64,000 nucleotides of DNA from the NCBI RefSeq assembly GCF_949987535.1, contig NC_080067.1, forward strand, positions 53,752,910 to 53,816,909, in the 5' to 3' direction. The first letter of the stretch is position 1; each line of letters begins with the position of its first letter. A program made the position numbers and the translations under genes. Below are positions 1 to 13,429 of this stretch, piece by piece. This DNA comes from Balaenoptera acutorostrata (lineage: Eukaryota; Chordata; Mammalia; Artiodactyla; Balaenopteridae). Under the pieces are notes generated by a model. That model was not told the origin of the DNA. It made no database searches and worked only from the letters and a program-made list of their open reading frames with translations.

Positions 1-1458
1 ATTTCCCCCACTTGAATAAACCCAACTCCCCAGGGCTTTCTCTATAACTCTCAACCTCCAACTCACTATCAAGGAATAACTGAGTTCCTGGGAGAATTAG
101 TCATATATTATGACTAATTATAACATTACCTACTATAAAAGACTATAATGATTATTCATTTTAAGTAGTAAATACGATTGCCATAAAACTTGGCTTATGC
201 CTTCCTCTAAATTCCTCAGGAAATTCTCAAATTTCTCCTGGACTACCTCAGCCTGCTTTAGAAATGCTCAATCCTCTGCATCAGTGACAGGGGAGACCAG
301 TTTATATTTAGGAGAAGTAGGCAAATGTCTGGTATGGAACACATTAAAACCAGGGAAATCTGTTCCCTTGTAACCTAAGACAAGATCTCCAAAACGAAAA
401 GGTAAGTTAATGAGCCCACAGTCCTCGTCGGAGCACCTATTTATTGAAAGTAGGCTCCATTTCAAGCCTCAAATGTACAAACTTTTCTGAAAGGCTTTTT
501 TAAGCAGTGCATACACGCAGACCCAAGAAAAGTTTGTTTTGCTTTGTTTTGGGTGGCGATGACCATTCTGCATGTTTCACATCAGGTATTAGAGTCTCTG
601 TCCAAATTAGATTGTCACTTTGAAGATCAGGGATCCGAATCAGATTTGGATCATGTGACTAATGCCAGAGGGAGCCGTGTACTTCAGGCAAAACTCAAGA
701 GCTGATATTTAGGTCAACAGCTTTATATTTTTTAATTTACTGCCTAACTTTTGTGTATGGGGCATGAAACGTGACCCTGATACTAGACCACAAATGCTTA
801 GAAATGATTCAGAACTTTACATTTTAAAGAGATTGAACTGACAGAGGATGAAGAAGCATCTATTTAATGTGGAAGAATGAAATGCTGCTGCAGTCTCCCT
901 TCCCGAAACTCATGACTAACATTTTTTTATGTCCCCTTACTTTTTGTTTGCGGAAGATGATGACAGAATTTCACTGTGATCTCTGTGCTAATCCTAAAAG
1001 ATGCAAGCAAGTCCCAGTGTACCTCCCAGACCCTCAAGGTCAGATTCAAATGAACATTAGGGAGGGCCCTGAAAAAGCTCACAAGGGCCACAGGCTGTAT
1101 GACACTAGGGGGAGGGGATTTCTGGTGGGGCCTCCTCTACCCAGTGACAGCTCTTGTCATCAGAGTTCCTCAGATCAGTCTGATAGGAGATTGAAGATCT
1201 GAATTTGGGCATCACAGAATGTTTGCAGGTTCCCAAGGAGTGGAAAAGATCTGGATCAAATTATATTCAATTCAGAGGCATGTGGGGCATTCTAATGACT
1301 TCCATTACCCTTGTGGTCATCATGGGTGGTGGAGCTCATTAAGGTTCAATCACAAAAATTAGGACTCAGAGGATGTCAGACCTGAGAAAGATGCTATGTG
1401 GACCACCTAAACTCAGTGAGGCGAAGTGACTTGGCCAAGACCTCAGTTGCAGGCCATT
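1..1458. other. Unclassified AT-rich noncoding DNA
   Basis: I see no gene and no confidently named repeat here. A stretch at about 1365-1455 weakly resembles an old MIR or L2 piece: it has the words for a balance of marker residues such as 'gtgacttggccaag', close to the MIR core read in reverse, but it is too decayed to call. The 111-codon open frame at 867-1202 has no family motif, and its composition is like the flanks. Confidence 0.5.
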
Positions 1459-1466
1459 TTATAACC

Positions 1467-1704
1467 CAGCGGTCCCCAACGTAATTGGCACCAGGGACCG
1501 GTTTCCTGCAAGCCAGTTTTTCCACGGATGGGAGCAAGGGGTGGGGGAGAATGGTTCAGGTGGTAATGCAAGCCATGGGGAGCCATGGGGAGTAGCAGAT
1601 GAAGCTTCGCTCACTCGCCGGCCATTCACCTCCTGCTGTGCAGCCCGGCTCCTAACAGGCCGCGGACCAGTATTGGTCCTCAGCCTGGGGGTTGGGGACC
1701 CCTG
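1467..1704. mobile_element. Short nonautonomous hAT DNA transposon with 8-bp target duplications
   Basis: The element is 238 bp. It begins CAGCGGTCCCCAAC and its other end, read in reverse complement, begins CAGGGGTCCCCAAC, giving terminal inverted repeats of about 14 bp with one mismatch. It is bounded by a perfect 8-bp duplication, TTATAACC, at 1459-1466 and 1705-1712. The CAG terminus and 8-bp duplication are hallmarks of the hAT superfamily. The interior is GC- and CpG-rich compared with the surroundings and has no transposase frame, so it is a MITE-like internal deletion product. I recognise the terminal sequence as a common mammalian interspersed element but am not certain of its Repbase name. 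The 63-codon frame across it is not a gene. Confidence 0.88.
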
Positions 1705-1899
1705 TTATAACCCACAGCAGGAACCTCCATGACTATCAAACAGATGGCTACTACTTGTCTTGTGAATACCTGTCCCAGGAGAAGTTAGCTGGAATAAGTC
1801 AACAGAGCATGCAGAGATTCAGAGAGAAAGAGCTGCCTGGCGTGAGCAGTGCTTGCCAATCCAGGCCACCATCAACACTCTCCTGGGATCCCAGAAGAG

Positions 1900-2490
1900 G
1901 CTCCTAACTCACCCTTGTGCTTCCATGTTTCCCCACAGTCTATTTCCGCACAGCAGTCAAGGTCTTGCCCTGTCCTCACATCACGCTCAATGCAGACCCT
2001 TCACCATGGCCTGTGAGGCCCTACCTCCCACCTCACCACTTTTCCCTCATTCATTCTCTCCGGCCTGGAGTGGGTAGTCACTGGTTCTTTGAACAGCAAG
2101 CTTGCTCCTTCCAAGGCTCTTTGCCCTTGCTGTTCTTCTCTTAGCCTGGAAGTCTTTTCCAACAGTTATCACATGGCTCACTCTGTCATTGCGTTCAGGT
2201 CTCTGCTCAAATGTCCCCTCTCAGAGGGACTATTCTTGTTCCTTCTCTTAAGGACCAATTCCTCTGCATGCTACCCTTCCCCCTTTACCCTCTGTCCCCT
2301 TGCTCATCTTCATTTCTCTTTATAGCAGTTTTCCTTACCAAGCATTATATACTGACCCATTTTTGTGTTCACTGTCTTCTCTCCCATTAAAACACTCCAG
2401 GAGGGCATGGAGTTTGTCCAGACTCCACAACAGTGCATGGAACATAGTAGGTACTCAGTTTATATTCACTGAATCAGTGAATTGACACTC
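1900..2490 (+). mobile_element. L2 LINE 3' end
   Basis: This is a 5'-truncated, decayed L2 fragment in plus orientation. Recognisable parts in order are the 'tcaggtctctgctcaaatgt' segment near 2196-2215, the 'cactccaggagggcatggag' segment near 2395, and the terminal 'catagtaggtactcagttta' motif near 2440, which is the usual L2 3' end. The open frames of 60-80 codons across 1853-2485 are fossil 3' UTR in chance frames. L2 was active before the mammalian radiation, so this copy is an inherited fossil. Confidence 0.85.
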
Positions 2491-2518
2491 TTGAACTACC
2501 AGTCGATCTCTCCTCAGT

Positions 2519-2544
2519 CTCTTTCTCTCTCTCTCTTTCTCTCT
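2519..2544. repeat. (CT)n simple repeat
   Basis: An almost pure CT tract with two CTTT interruptions, directly after the L2 fragment. It is a likely length-variable locus. Confidence 0.85.
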
Positions 2545-2549
2545 GAATA

Positions 2550-5500
2550 TATATGTCTTAGAGCAACTATGTAACTTAGAACAGCCCTAGTAAGACACCC
2601 TGGTTGTTTTACTGGTTTATCATTAACTGTTTCTTGGGGTTTTCGTTTGTTTGGTTGGTGATTTTTTTTTCCCATTCAACCGCCCCACAATCTCGGTTTC
2701 CTGTATAGTAGGATAGTTATATTACTATACTTGCCTTATCTACGTCTCTGTTCAAAGGTTGTATTAGGTTCTGTATTTAAAGATATTTTGAGAGAAAACA
2801 ATGCTTTTAGAAAAAAGTAGTTTCTGGGAGAGTCTGCCATTTCTACAGGCATGTGTTTCCCAGGCAAAGATATACAAAGAAAAAAACATCGCTTTTAACT
2901 AAGATATTGATCATTTAGGAGGGAGCTGATGTGTGGTCCCTGACAAAGCAAAAATGATAGTCAACACATGGCCCAACGCAGGCAGCAGCAGTAGACTGGG
3001 GAGACCCATTGCACAGAGTGGGTATGCAGGTGGACATGTAGTTTGCTCTCTGGCTGTCTTCTCTAGTGACCTGGGACAGAAGGTAGTAGAAAAACAGAAA
3101 GAAGACTGCCCAGGGCTTGACAGTCTGGAAGATGGTGACCTCCCACTTGGGATCCCAAGCTCCGGCTCTGGGACTAATTAACTAACTGGACAATAATGAA
3201 TCTAAAAATGTGAAGAAGTTCAACCAATCATTGACTCTCAGAAGAATCACACCCTCCTGGACCTCTCCTTCATTCCAGAATCTCCTATATGTCCTAACTC
3301 TGCCCAGATAGAGCTTGGCCTGTCTGCACAGGGCTGTCAGTAGTCTGGCCTTTCATTTGTGCTCTTGCTCATGTCTCTTCCTCTCACCTTAATATATTGG
3401 TTCCTAAGGAAGGATATTTCCTCTTCCCCCCCCCCCCAACTTTAAAAAGTGCTTTCCTAGACTCTCCTTCTTGCTCTAGAAGATTATATTTTAACAGCTT
3501 AAATAGTTATCTTTTTAATTTAAAAATGCTTCATATCTTAATGCCAGGTAAAAAAAAGTGCACATTATAATTGAAATGGGTTAAGTTTCAAACTGTCTTC
3601 CTGTGGTTCCTCTGAGATCATCAGAGAAAAGAGGTGGACACAGACATTGGGTTTTGAAACTCCTACCCCATTCTCACCATAGTAACTTAGCTGACTTTGT
3701 CTATTTTACAGATAAGCTTCTGAGTAAGATACTGTTTAAAGAAATATCTTTACTGCTTTATTTAAAAGAGTTTTTTTAAAAAAACTTTAAAATTACAATA
3801 ACACATGACTCGAAGGATTTGCCACCACCTGGTGGCAGCATACCCAAATTTCAACATACTTAAATTTTTAGCGAAAGGATTAAGTTGAATCTACTATCCT
3901 AAAATTATAAAGAGCTATCAGAAATGTGTCAGAGGATTAAGTATAATTATGAAAAAATACATTAAAAAGTACAGCATCACTTTCAAAATGCAATGTGATA
4001 GTACTTGAAAGTTAAGATACCATAAAAGAATCACTTTGTTGTCTGTATCTTATACTACTTATAGAAAATATTTTCATTGTGCCTTAAAACCAACATTGCA
4101 GTAAGGTAAATAAACTAACAGAATTCTCTCTGTTTTAATGTGTGAACATCAGTATTATTTATCTTCAAAAAGCTGGGGAAAAGTCTCATTTCTTCTTATT
4201 CTTGGAGTCAATATAAATACTCAGTTCCTGGATAAATTCTATCTGGGACGTTCCCTCTAGGCTACTCTCCACCTCCACCAAAACAAAACAAAGCAAAAAC
4301 CAAAGACACCTTCTCACGGACCTTTATAAATGACTGCACAAAGAGAATAGAAAACAAGGACTAACAAGCACATTCATGGAGGAGTGGAGGAAGAAAGTGA
4401 GGTTTTTTCCTTTACAGGCCTTTCGGCTCTCACATAATAGTAATATATTATATTGGTTTTGTCTTGTTTAACCACACTAACCTTGCCATGGCCTGATCTG
4501 ACAATACTTTGTTCAGGTAAAATACCTTTAGCCCTCAGGAATCAGTTCCAGTAAGTGAAGCACCTGGAGAGCGAAGAAGGAAATGAAACCCGAGCCCTGC
4601 CATTCTCAGTTGCTTCTCTGTCCAGACCCACAGAGACCCCTCCCCAGCATGACGTGATGCCCCTTGCCCTTCTCCTCTGGCTATATGACCCGGAAGTTAC
4701 TGTCCCCTTGCTCATAGCAATGATCTTAGGTTAAGTTGGTAGGCAGGACATGAGAGAATCAACAGGACAGACCAGGGACATCCTACAACACTCCCAGATC
4801 TGGGGAGTACAGAGTGAGCAGGAGTGAGGGTAACAATGCCAAAGAAATATTTTTGGTGGCAGCCTGGAGGACACAGAAGAAAGAAGTCTCATGGCCCCTC
4901 AATAGCTGCAGTAAACTTGCTCCTTAGGATGCCAAGATTACTTTGTATCAGATGTGGATTTGCCAGCAAGATTACATCTTACAAGTTCTTCCTAGACCAT
5001 CAGTAGGCACATGATATTCTGAGCAAACAGCAATTAGGCAAATTGGCAGAGTTTGCCATTGAAATCCACGCCTAGTTTCCCTGAAACTCATTCTAGTATT
5101 ATTTACCAGCTTTTCCTGGAGGCAACTACAGGAATAAAAAATGACTTGATTTACAAACAAGTAATGAAATGAGATTAATAGAGGAGTGAGGAAAAGGAAG
5201 TAACAAGAATCAACTTAGCACGTTTGAAATTTAGGGTGTTTTCTTGAAATAAACAGGAGAACTAACCTACAACGTTTCTTATATTTAACAATACATGGAG
5301 CAAAAGTTGATTTGAATTGTGTAGCGTTACGTGTCACCATTAAGTCCTTCAGCATGCTAAGAACATGTCATAGCAAATACTGGCCACCCCAGGGGTTTAA
5401 ACTATTGCTTAAAAGAAAACTCATTGATAACCATTACTTTGTGATTGTTGGATGTTCCTGCTGTCATTTCATGTCATGGATTTGTGTCACAGAATCATCT

Positions 5501-5735
5501 GTATAAAACCAAACACTACCAGCTGTGCTCTTCCAACATTTGGGGCAATATTTTAATTTTCTTTGGTGATACACATAGACTGTAGATGTACAAAGCCAAT
5601 CGCATAAAATTTTATATGTTTATTTAAAGTCTTCGGAAATACAAAGTTTCGACAGAGAATCCAAACAAATCCAAAAACTTGAAATAATGTCGAAGTTGCC
5701 AAGTGAGAAAACAAGTAATTAGCCTTCCTGCTTTG
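2550..5735. other. Unclassified noncoding DNA, no gene seen
   Basis: The stretch is mostly AT-rich with no repeat I can name. There is a run of 12 C at 3426-3437. The open frames at 2933-3181, 4824-5006 and 4972-5160 have no motif and use non-ATG starts or share strands with nothing else; I do not regard them as genes. Confidence 0.5.
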
Positions 5736-6030
5736 GTTATTTTATAACAGGCTACATAATGACTTGCTGCCTTGCTCCTGGGCCATTATTACCTATCCTG
5801 AGATCACTTTTGATATTCCTAAGGTAAAGGAACACCAAACAGTAGTCATTTATCTGACAAAAGACCTTGTGTTTTTCTTAGTCTATCAATCATTAAACTA
5901 GTAATGTCTTTTTATGCTATTGCTTTGACAGTCATTAACACTCACGTCAGAGGAAATCTTTCCAATTAAAACTCCTATTGAACATCTAAAGTTGTTTTGC
6001 CTTGGTTTGTTGCAACTGATTTTTTTTTTT
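5736..6030. promoter_or_regulatory. Candidate conserved noncoding block
   Basis: Repeat-free sequence of balanced composition. It is rich in short AT-type factor sites, such as TAATTA-like and ATTAAA words near 5715-5725 and 5892-5900, and an ACGTCA-type CRE half site near 5944. No open frame fits it. The call rests on texture only; conservation was not measured. Confidence 0.2.
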
Positions 6031-6059
6031 TAAACGGAAGCAATAGCACTAAGATGGGT

Positions 6060-7750
6060 TGAGAACTTACCCCAAGTTCAACTTGAGGTGTCTCTTTTAT
6101 GACTCAAACGCCGTTGATACTCATACTTTTAAAATAATCAGCTTTTGACATCTGTGTTAATTTTTATGGCAAGCTTCACTGACTAGCTTAAGAGGAAGGA
6201 ATACCTCAGAAAAACAAAGTCGGATAGCTACAAGGCTGCTGGGTTGCCATCGGAATTCTTTCTCGTGGCAAATGCACAAACCCTCAGGAGAGTCTCAAGG
6301 AAAAATCTGAAAGGCTCATTATCACCTCAAATACCTGGAACAAATTTACGTAAGTTCCTTATGATTTGAAACCACAAACAGAAACAGAGTAAGATAAGTG
6401 TCCAGTATGACAAAGTGAGAACTTTGAATACCATAGGGTGACTCGTTCACTTCTAAACCACTCCTTTTGTGGGAACATCACCCATAAAAACTGATTATAC
6501 CTCATCCACAGCCATACTGTCATCCAGCATTGAGAGAAATAAAACTGAACAAACACTTTTCTTTTTAATAAAGAGCAATTTAGAGGGTGGGAGAAGAACC
6601 AATTTCCTTCTTGGAAAAATCTGTGTGTTATAAAAACATCTTTTATTTAAGGAGTGTATTAACCTCGTTGGATCTGTATTTATATGCCATCTACTTTACA
6701 GAATAAATGGGATGGAAATAGATATCAAAATACTTCTCTTTAAATGTTACCAGTATGAAAACAAATATAAAATGTTTCTCTTTTTCTATGTCTCTTAACT
6801 ATTATTTTAGTATTTAATGATGTTAGTATTTAACTAAAATCAAAGATTGACTTTGATCCTAGGGTACTGTAATGATTTAAAGATACGTAGTACAGAATAT
6901 TTCACATAGCTTCTATCTCTCTTCTAAGAACCAAATTCAATCAAAACAAGAAGGCTTGGGGCATGGAATCATCTGAATTTATTTGTTCGGTCAACAAACA
7001 CTTGGTAAAGGCACTATATTAGAGACATTGCAGCTGTGCTGAGAAGGAAACACTACACTTCCCTGTACACACGGGGAAGTGATTTTACCTGTAGGATAAC
7101 CAAATCCATGGTTTCAGGAAGTGAACTATAATGGGGTTTTAATGTCCTCTGGGCCCAGCTCAGCATTGTTCATTTTCAGTAAATGAAAGCAATACAAGCT
7201 TTGCAAAGGGATTTTAAACTATTACAGGGGAAACTTAGAAACAAATCCAAATACCACCATAGATGTAAGATTCCGGGAATGACTCATCTTGTGGAGATTA
7301 ATCTGAAATCACGGCAGGTTTCATGAATATTTAAGAAGCAAAGACTCAAAGAAGACAGTTGAAGGGAAAATTGCTGTTGGCTGATTTTTAATAAATAGAG
7401 CCTTTCTAGGACTCTCAGTTCTCAATAGGAATTGCCTCAAAGACACTTCCCACCTATAATCATTACTCAAAGATTAGGACCCAAGACATCGCACACAAGG
7501 GACCCGTTTATTGCAGACAGATGGGTAATGGTTCAAAAAGCAGCTCTCCCAGTGTGAAGAGAGACTATAAACCTGCACCCAAATTGAGGCAAAGAGATGG
7601 GGCCATGGCTCCCCACGCAGCACACACCCACACTGGGGCTTCTCATGGTTTCTCTCCCCACCCAGAGAGAGCTGTGGTTGCTTTCTCTTCCTCGTCTGAT
7701 TCCACCAGGATCAAAATGTTCTTGAGATGAAATTAAATGGAGGATTAGGT
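6060..7750. other. Unclassified noncoding DNA
   Basis: No gene is seen. A piece near 6975-7060 reads like the 3' end of an old L2 or L3 element in minus orientation ('caacaaacacttggtaaagg'). About 7430-7735 is less AT-rich than its flanks and could be a fragment of an unrecognised LTR or an exon-free unique segment. Its 69-codon frame has no motif. Confidence 0.4.
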
Positions 7751-7759
7751 GTGGAGAAT

Positions 7760-7860
7760 AGGATTAGGTCACTGGATTTGGGTCTGAGTGACCACTGTGC
7801 CCTTTACTAGCAGCATGACCTTGGGCAAATCATTTAAGGTCTTTCAAAGTAAAGTTCACT
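7760..7860 (+). mobile_element. MIR SINE fragment
   Basis: It contains the MIR core, with 'ttactagcagcatgacct' followed by 'tgggcaaatcatttaa' (consensus tgggcaagtcacttaa). It is old, diverged and truncated at both ends. The overlapping 84-codon frame at 7788-8042 is a chance frame. Confidence 0.8.
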
Positions 7861-7869
7861 CCAATCAGA

Positions 7870-10800
7870 CCAGAGCTCATCTCAAAGTCCTCATGAATCA
7901 GAATATGATTCACAGAGGCTTATTTTTTCTGCAACACTTGCTGAATCAATGGCCCCATTCCAAATATACCAGCATACAGTTTAGCCACTCTGGGAATTTT
8001 GATTCCCATATTTTCATTCAACTTGTGTATTCATTAGTGTAGCTACACATTTTTTCTGGGTAATGCACCTTGAGTCCCGATGCTAATATATTTCGTCTCC
8101 CACTCTCTATCCTCCCCCCCAAAAAAAATCATATGCAAAAATAAAATAAATCACATAATTTTTTCCTAAAATATGGGCTAGAGAAAACTATCAATATGAA
8201 TATGGATGTGTATTTCGAATGTCACATACCTGTTGATTCTTGATTCCTTCCACTTCATTTCACCTTCCTTTCCACTCCACCCCCTCCCCCCGCATGCTCA
8301 ACGGAGCCCTGCGTCTTTCACAAACGCCTTGCAAAGATTAAGGGATTCATTGTTTGTGCTCTGCTTAAGATGGGAGCCTTAACTGAATGCACTCTGACAA
8401 TATTTTTCAACATTTTCATGGAGTGTTTCAGATTTATGTCCCCATAAGATCATTGTCACTTGGCCCTCAGTCTATTGTCAAGAAGCCACAACCTTTGTTC
8501 AAGAGAAGTCCAGGCCACTGTCGTACCTACAGATTTGACTCTGTTAATAAAGAAAAGGCAAGCCACCGAACATCACGTTTCTCCTCTCACAATAAGAGAA
8601 GGAATTATAATTTATATCGAATCATCAAAATGCTCATGCTAAGTTAGAAGAGGCCTTAGAATCTTAGAACAAGGAGCTCTTAGATGATATCCTCTCTTAT
8701 AAGTCATTCAAATAGAAAAATTATTTGTAAAACAAATGACCTTGCAGCATCTATTTAAATACCTATGGTTATGCTATCTCACAACTTTTTGAGTTAGCTC
8801 GGTTCAGTCAAAATAGTTCTGTCAAAGTTCTCTATGCCTCCTTAAAATCTCAGATTCACAGTTTTAATTAATTCTATACCGGCTTGTGCAATAATGAGTA
8901 AGTCTAACCGTGCTACCTACATCATGACAGCCCTTTAAATATTTGAAGTGAGTGCCATGTTCCTTCCAAGCCTCCTCTTCTCTAAATAGCCTCACTTCTT
9001 GCTATCTTATGCCCTTTCTTTAGAAGCTCTCCAGTCCATGAATATCTCTTTTAAAACAAACTACCCACTCCCGAATAAAGACAATAACCCAAATAGAGTC
9101 TAACCAGAGGAGAGTACACACAGCTAACCATTACCCCTATTAAATCAGGTCACTGTACATCTATACGGGAGTCTGGGGTTCTATTAGCTTTTATAGCCAC
9201 TCCAACACCTTGTTGGGTTATATTATGATTTGACAAGCCCTCGCTCAATACATGGCCCAAACTAACTCATGAATTTTACTTCTGCTTCGCGTGCTGCTAC
9301 TAGTTAATGAATTAACCTGAAGCAGTCTTTCTAAACTACATTTCTTGAACTGTTCTGTGGGTTCAGTATTCCAACCTTGACCATACCTCTTGCTGTTTAA
9401 CATGTTGTCATGTTGGCTAATATGGAATTAATTAAACATCACTGTGATTCTGTTAGGTAATAACACATCTCATCATCATTCTACAATGTTGTGATTATTC
9501 TTTGAAACTGAAACAGCTGCACAAGGTGAGTGTCTGACTAGATTACGTCCAACCTGAACAGAATTTTTTTTTCCTCCAATCAAAACATTTTCCTTTCCCT
9601 CTTAAAGCTGACAAAGTGATTACAGGAATACAGATTTCTGCATAGAAGAAAAATGTATGATTCGTATCACATGAAGTAAGATGTCACCCAATCCACCCTA
9701 GGGAAAGCTGGGAGAAAATATGTCTTTTATTTTTTCTATCACAATACAGAAAATAAGCACTAGCAGTGTTGATAGCCTATGGCTTTTCACTTAGAATCAA
9801 CAATAGTGGCACGTCTTATGATTTTACTTTTTCAGCACCATCCACAAACAAAGCAATGAAATGTAAGATGATGTGAATGAGACCCTGAAATTTAAGGAGG
9901 CAGAATAATGGCTTGCAGGTGTGAACATTATTCATATTTTAAACAAAATTAAATTCTTCCCCATTACTCTAGGAAAATCAATGTAACATAATTACCAAGA
10001 GGTAAGATGCTTCTGCTATTCAAAAGATACGCTAATTTTGATGACAGTTTTCACCCCTGTTGATCAAATAAAGTATGTGTATAGGATTTATATTATTCAG
10101 AATAGTACCAAGGTGAAACTTATGAACTAATCCTTCATTTATAGCCTAACTATCCCATAAAATTTATAAACCCCAAACACAGGACCCTTTTATGTCAGTT
10201 TCCTTCAAGTATAAATCAATATGATGGGAGCAACACAAAGGAGAGGGGGTTTGGAACCAACATCAGTGCAGCTTGTTTAAATACCCAGATGATGTTTAGA
10301 AGAATGTGGTTATTCTAGGAGATGTGAGACAAGGGTTTTTAGTGTATACATGCCTGTCTAAACGTCAGGGAAGGCTGTAAAATGTTCTCTTTAGGATGTG
10401 GAATATGGAGAGAGTTACACTACTTTGTTTTTTTAAACAAGCTCAGGGCTGGGCGGGGACTAGGCACTCCAGTAATACTTGCTGAACTTGAACACATAGA
10501 ATCTGTATCTGTGACTTCAAAGCAGGTGAGAGAAAAGGAAGAAAGAAATCCATGCACCAAGCCCTGTTTGAAAGGTAGCATAAGTTAGATAATAGCAGAC
10601 AATCAGTGCTCCAAGGTCATGTCCTCACACACCGCGTGCCCTTCTCGTTCAAGGCAAAGCACAGGGACCAGAAATACCCCGGTGGCTACTGCGTGAAACC
10701 GGTGGAGTTTGTTTCACGTGCCCTATCCTGTTTGTGAATATTTTCTTTTGTCATTTTTGTTAAAAGAAAGGAAAAAGAAATCTGGCGAATTCATATGATT

Positions 10801-12990
10801 AGCATATTATTGGTATTTGGTAAATATTTATTGAAAGAATAAATAAACATGTTTTTGAACAAATGGAAAGCAGTGAAAGAATATGAAATTTTAAAGTATA
10901 ATATTGTGGAATCAACCAAGATTCTACTGAATTGGTCTAAAAGGGTTTTTTTTGTTTTGTTTTGTTTTTAATTTTAAACAAAGCCAAAACCTGAGCACAG
11001 TGAGGTGGGGGGCTCTTTCGGATTATTTTCCCAACTTTAATACTTCTTATTTGAAGAGAAGTGGCACAAATCCTCTTATACATATCCTTCCTTTTTAAGA
11101 CAATGATCACCTTAAAAAGTCACATGAAAAACAACACTGTTTGATTTATTCATATCACCAATCAGCTTGATGAACAACTTGTCCTGATGAGGATGAGGAT
11201 GGTGGGGAGGAAAAGGTTAAATAGAACACATGGAGAACAGGATAATTACAAGTATTGGTAAGAGAGGTCTTAGGACTTCCAGTCAAAAGACTGGAAAAAA
11301 GAAATGATTTTCCATATACTCAACAAATTCCAAGCCAATAATCTGTAGTGTCATCAAAAATTTAACACTCCCCCTTCCCACAGAACAGGAAAGTTCCTTG
11401 CCATTCACTCGTCTTCATAGAGTGACACACATTGATAGGGTTTTCAGAAAGTTTCACTCATGGAATGTGTAGCTGAACCAACTTAAAACGGATATGTCTG
11501 TATCTCTACTACCGTTCACTCAGCTGTTCAACATACATTTAGTACATGCTATCTCTGTGCCTGGCCTAGAGAGCCATAAAACACTAGAGGTGGGAGACAC
11601 GTATCAAGTGTTGCAAACTCTGGGACCTCAGTGCAGGGCAGGTAGCATAAAAATTGTGAAGAGTCAAGTGTAAGATAATAGGGACTGGTGAGGTCTGTGT
11701 GAAACTAAAAACATATGGCCCTCTTAAGACGTTCAAACTCAATTTCTTTTTTTCTCCTCTGAACACTTTACCTGCCAGAAGCAGCCCACAGGCTCTGAGT
11801 CTGCAATCTCGACTGTCTGACCCCTTATTTTTCTCAGTAATCAAAGAGTCATGTTCTGTTTCCAGTATCTAAAATCCAGTGAATTGGAAGCTTTATGCTT
11901 CTCTCTCACACTGTTTTATTTCACTGTCCTCAATCCACTAAATGATTTTGCTTATTGGTTTGGTTTGGTTTGGGGTTTTTTCTTCTCTCTCTTCTTTGCT
12001 ATACTGACCAAATGCCAAATGAACACTCCCTTCCCAGGAAGAAAAGGATCTCCGTGTCTATACCATGAGATCAGACACTGCTGCCTGTCTAGAGAGGCAG
12101 GATTCCTTCACTAGGATTCCTGGGAAGAGGTGTAAGAAATGTAGCTGCTTTCAGAAAATATGAATGTTAAGCCCAAGTGACTACAAAGCAATGAAGCTAC
12201 TTTCATGTTTGTTCAATGGAAGTAATTTCATCACCCTTCATGCAAGAGAGATAGGTTTTGGAGGAATTTTCCAGTCCTCCCCTCCCAATGAATCAAATAA
12301 TCAGTCTAATATTTGGCTCAGCAAGTATTTGTAATGGTCAGTCCAGTTGTGTACTTAGTGACACCCTTGATCTTTTAAAATAACTTTCTCTGTTAAGCTG
12401 TTTCCATGTGTCTCTATGCATCACCTGTTCAGTTGGGGTTTTCATAGAAAAATATTAATTTTAGTGTTGACTTATTTTATCTTTTGTTCCCATAAGAATA
12501 AGACAACCAAGTGAACACATCTTGAAAAAGTTATGTATCCTTAGCTCCTGTTCCTTCAACCTTATTCTTCTGGTTGGAGCCAACGGACAAATAATGAAAT
12601 GTATGAAAACGTAAATTGAATATAAATGATCTAATGTGAATTAATGGTGGTGAAAGCTGCTGGGCTACTCAGAAGTCAAAACTACTTTTCTTATATTTTA
12701 AGCATAAGTGTTACTGAGCCACACAGAGGATAAAGTGGCAGGCTACCTGAAACAACACTGTATAGAATATTTCTTATCACCCTACTTAATCCTCTAAAAT
12801 TCAGATAACCCTGAAAGCATTTGTTACCATAATGTAAAATTTAAAATAATCAGGAAAAGTCCTTAGTTATGTGGTAGATTACAAACAAATTCTGGTGTCC
12901 CCTTTTCCCGCTCCTATATCTCTTTGCACTTTATTGGGGCTCTTAAAATGTCACCTTAGAGTTTGTTTTTATAAGTCGTTTTCTCTCTTC
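7870..12990. other. Long stretch of unique noncoding DNA
   Basis: Five kilobases with no gene and almost no recognisable repeat. Small landmarks are a single GC-box-like word (GGGCGGGGAC) at 10451-10460, a small cluster of CpG-bearing words at 10625-10725 (see findings), a (GTTTT)n-like tract at 10946-10970, an L2/L3-like scrap at 11515-11585 and a (GGTTT)n-like tract at 11957-11978. Open frames of 60-87 codons occur on both strands without motifs. Most of 8040-10240 has the texture of unique, possibly partly conserved DNA. Confidence 0.45.
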
Positions 12991-12994
12991 TCAG

Positions 12995-13095
12995 CCAAAT
13001 TTTCTCCTGAAGCTTGTACCAAGTCCCTCCTATGCGTCAGGCACGGTACTAGGGTTCCTGGTACATAATTGATGCTCAATAAATAATTATTACAA
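12995..13095 (+). mobile_element. L2 3' terminal fragment
   Basis: It has the order 'cctatgcgtcaggcacggta' then 'ctggtacataattgatgctc' then AATAAATAATTATT, which matches the conserved L2 3' tail (ggcacatagtagatgctcaataaat). It is short and decayed. Confidence 0.65.
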
Positions 13096-13429
13096 TGAGA
13101 TCCTATGGCGGGGGGGACCTTAAGATTGTTAATTCTGTCACCAGTAAATTTACATTACTGGGAAAGGAAAGACATTTCTAATCAGAATGAATGAGGTTAG
13201 ATGCAATCCGTACCTATAGGACCCAATAAATATTAATAGAATTAGAGAAGGCTCTTTTGAAAATTAAACTCCCTGAAAACTGCATTTTTATAGGTTTATT
13301 TATTGTGGTAGTTACCATGCGTTCTAAGAAGGAGCTACTTAATTCATAATATAATCATCTTCAGTGCAGTTAATTAACTCCAGATTTTATTACATTACTT
13401 GAGCTCACTTCGTGCTTTAATCTCATGAT

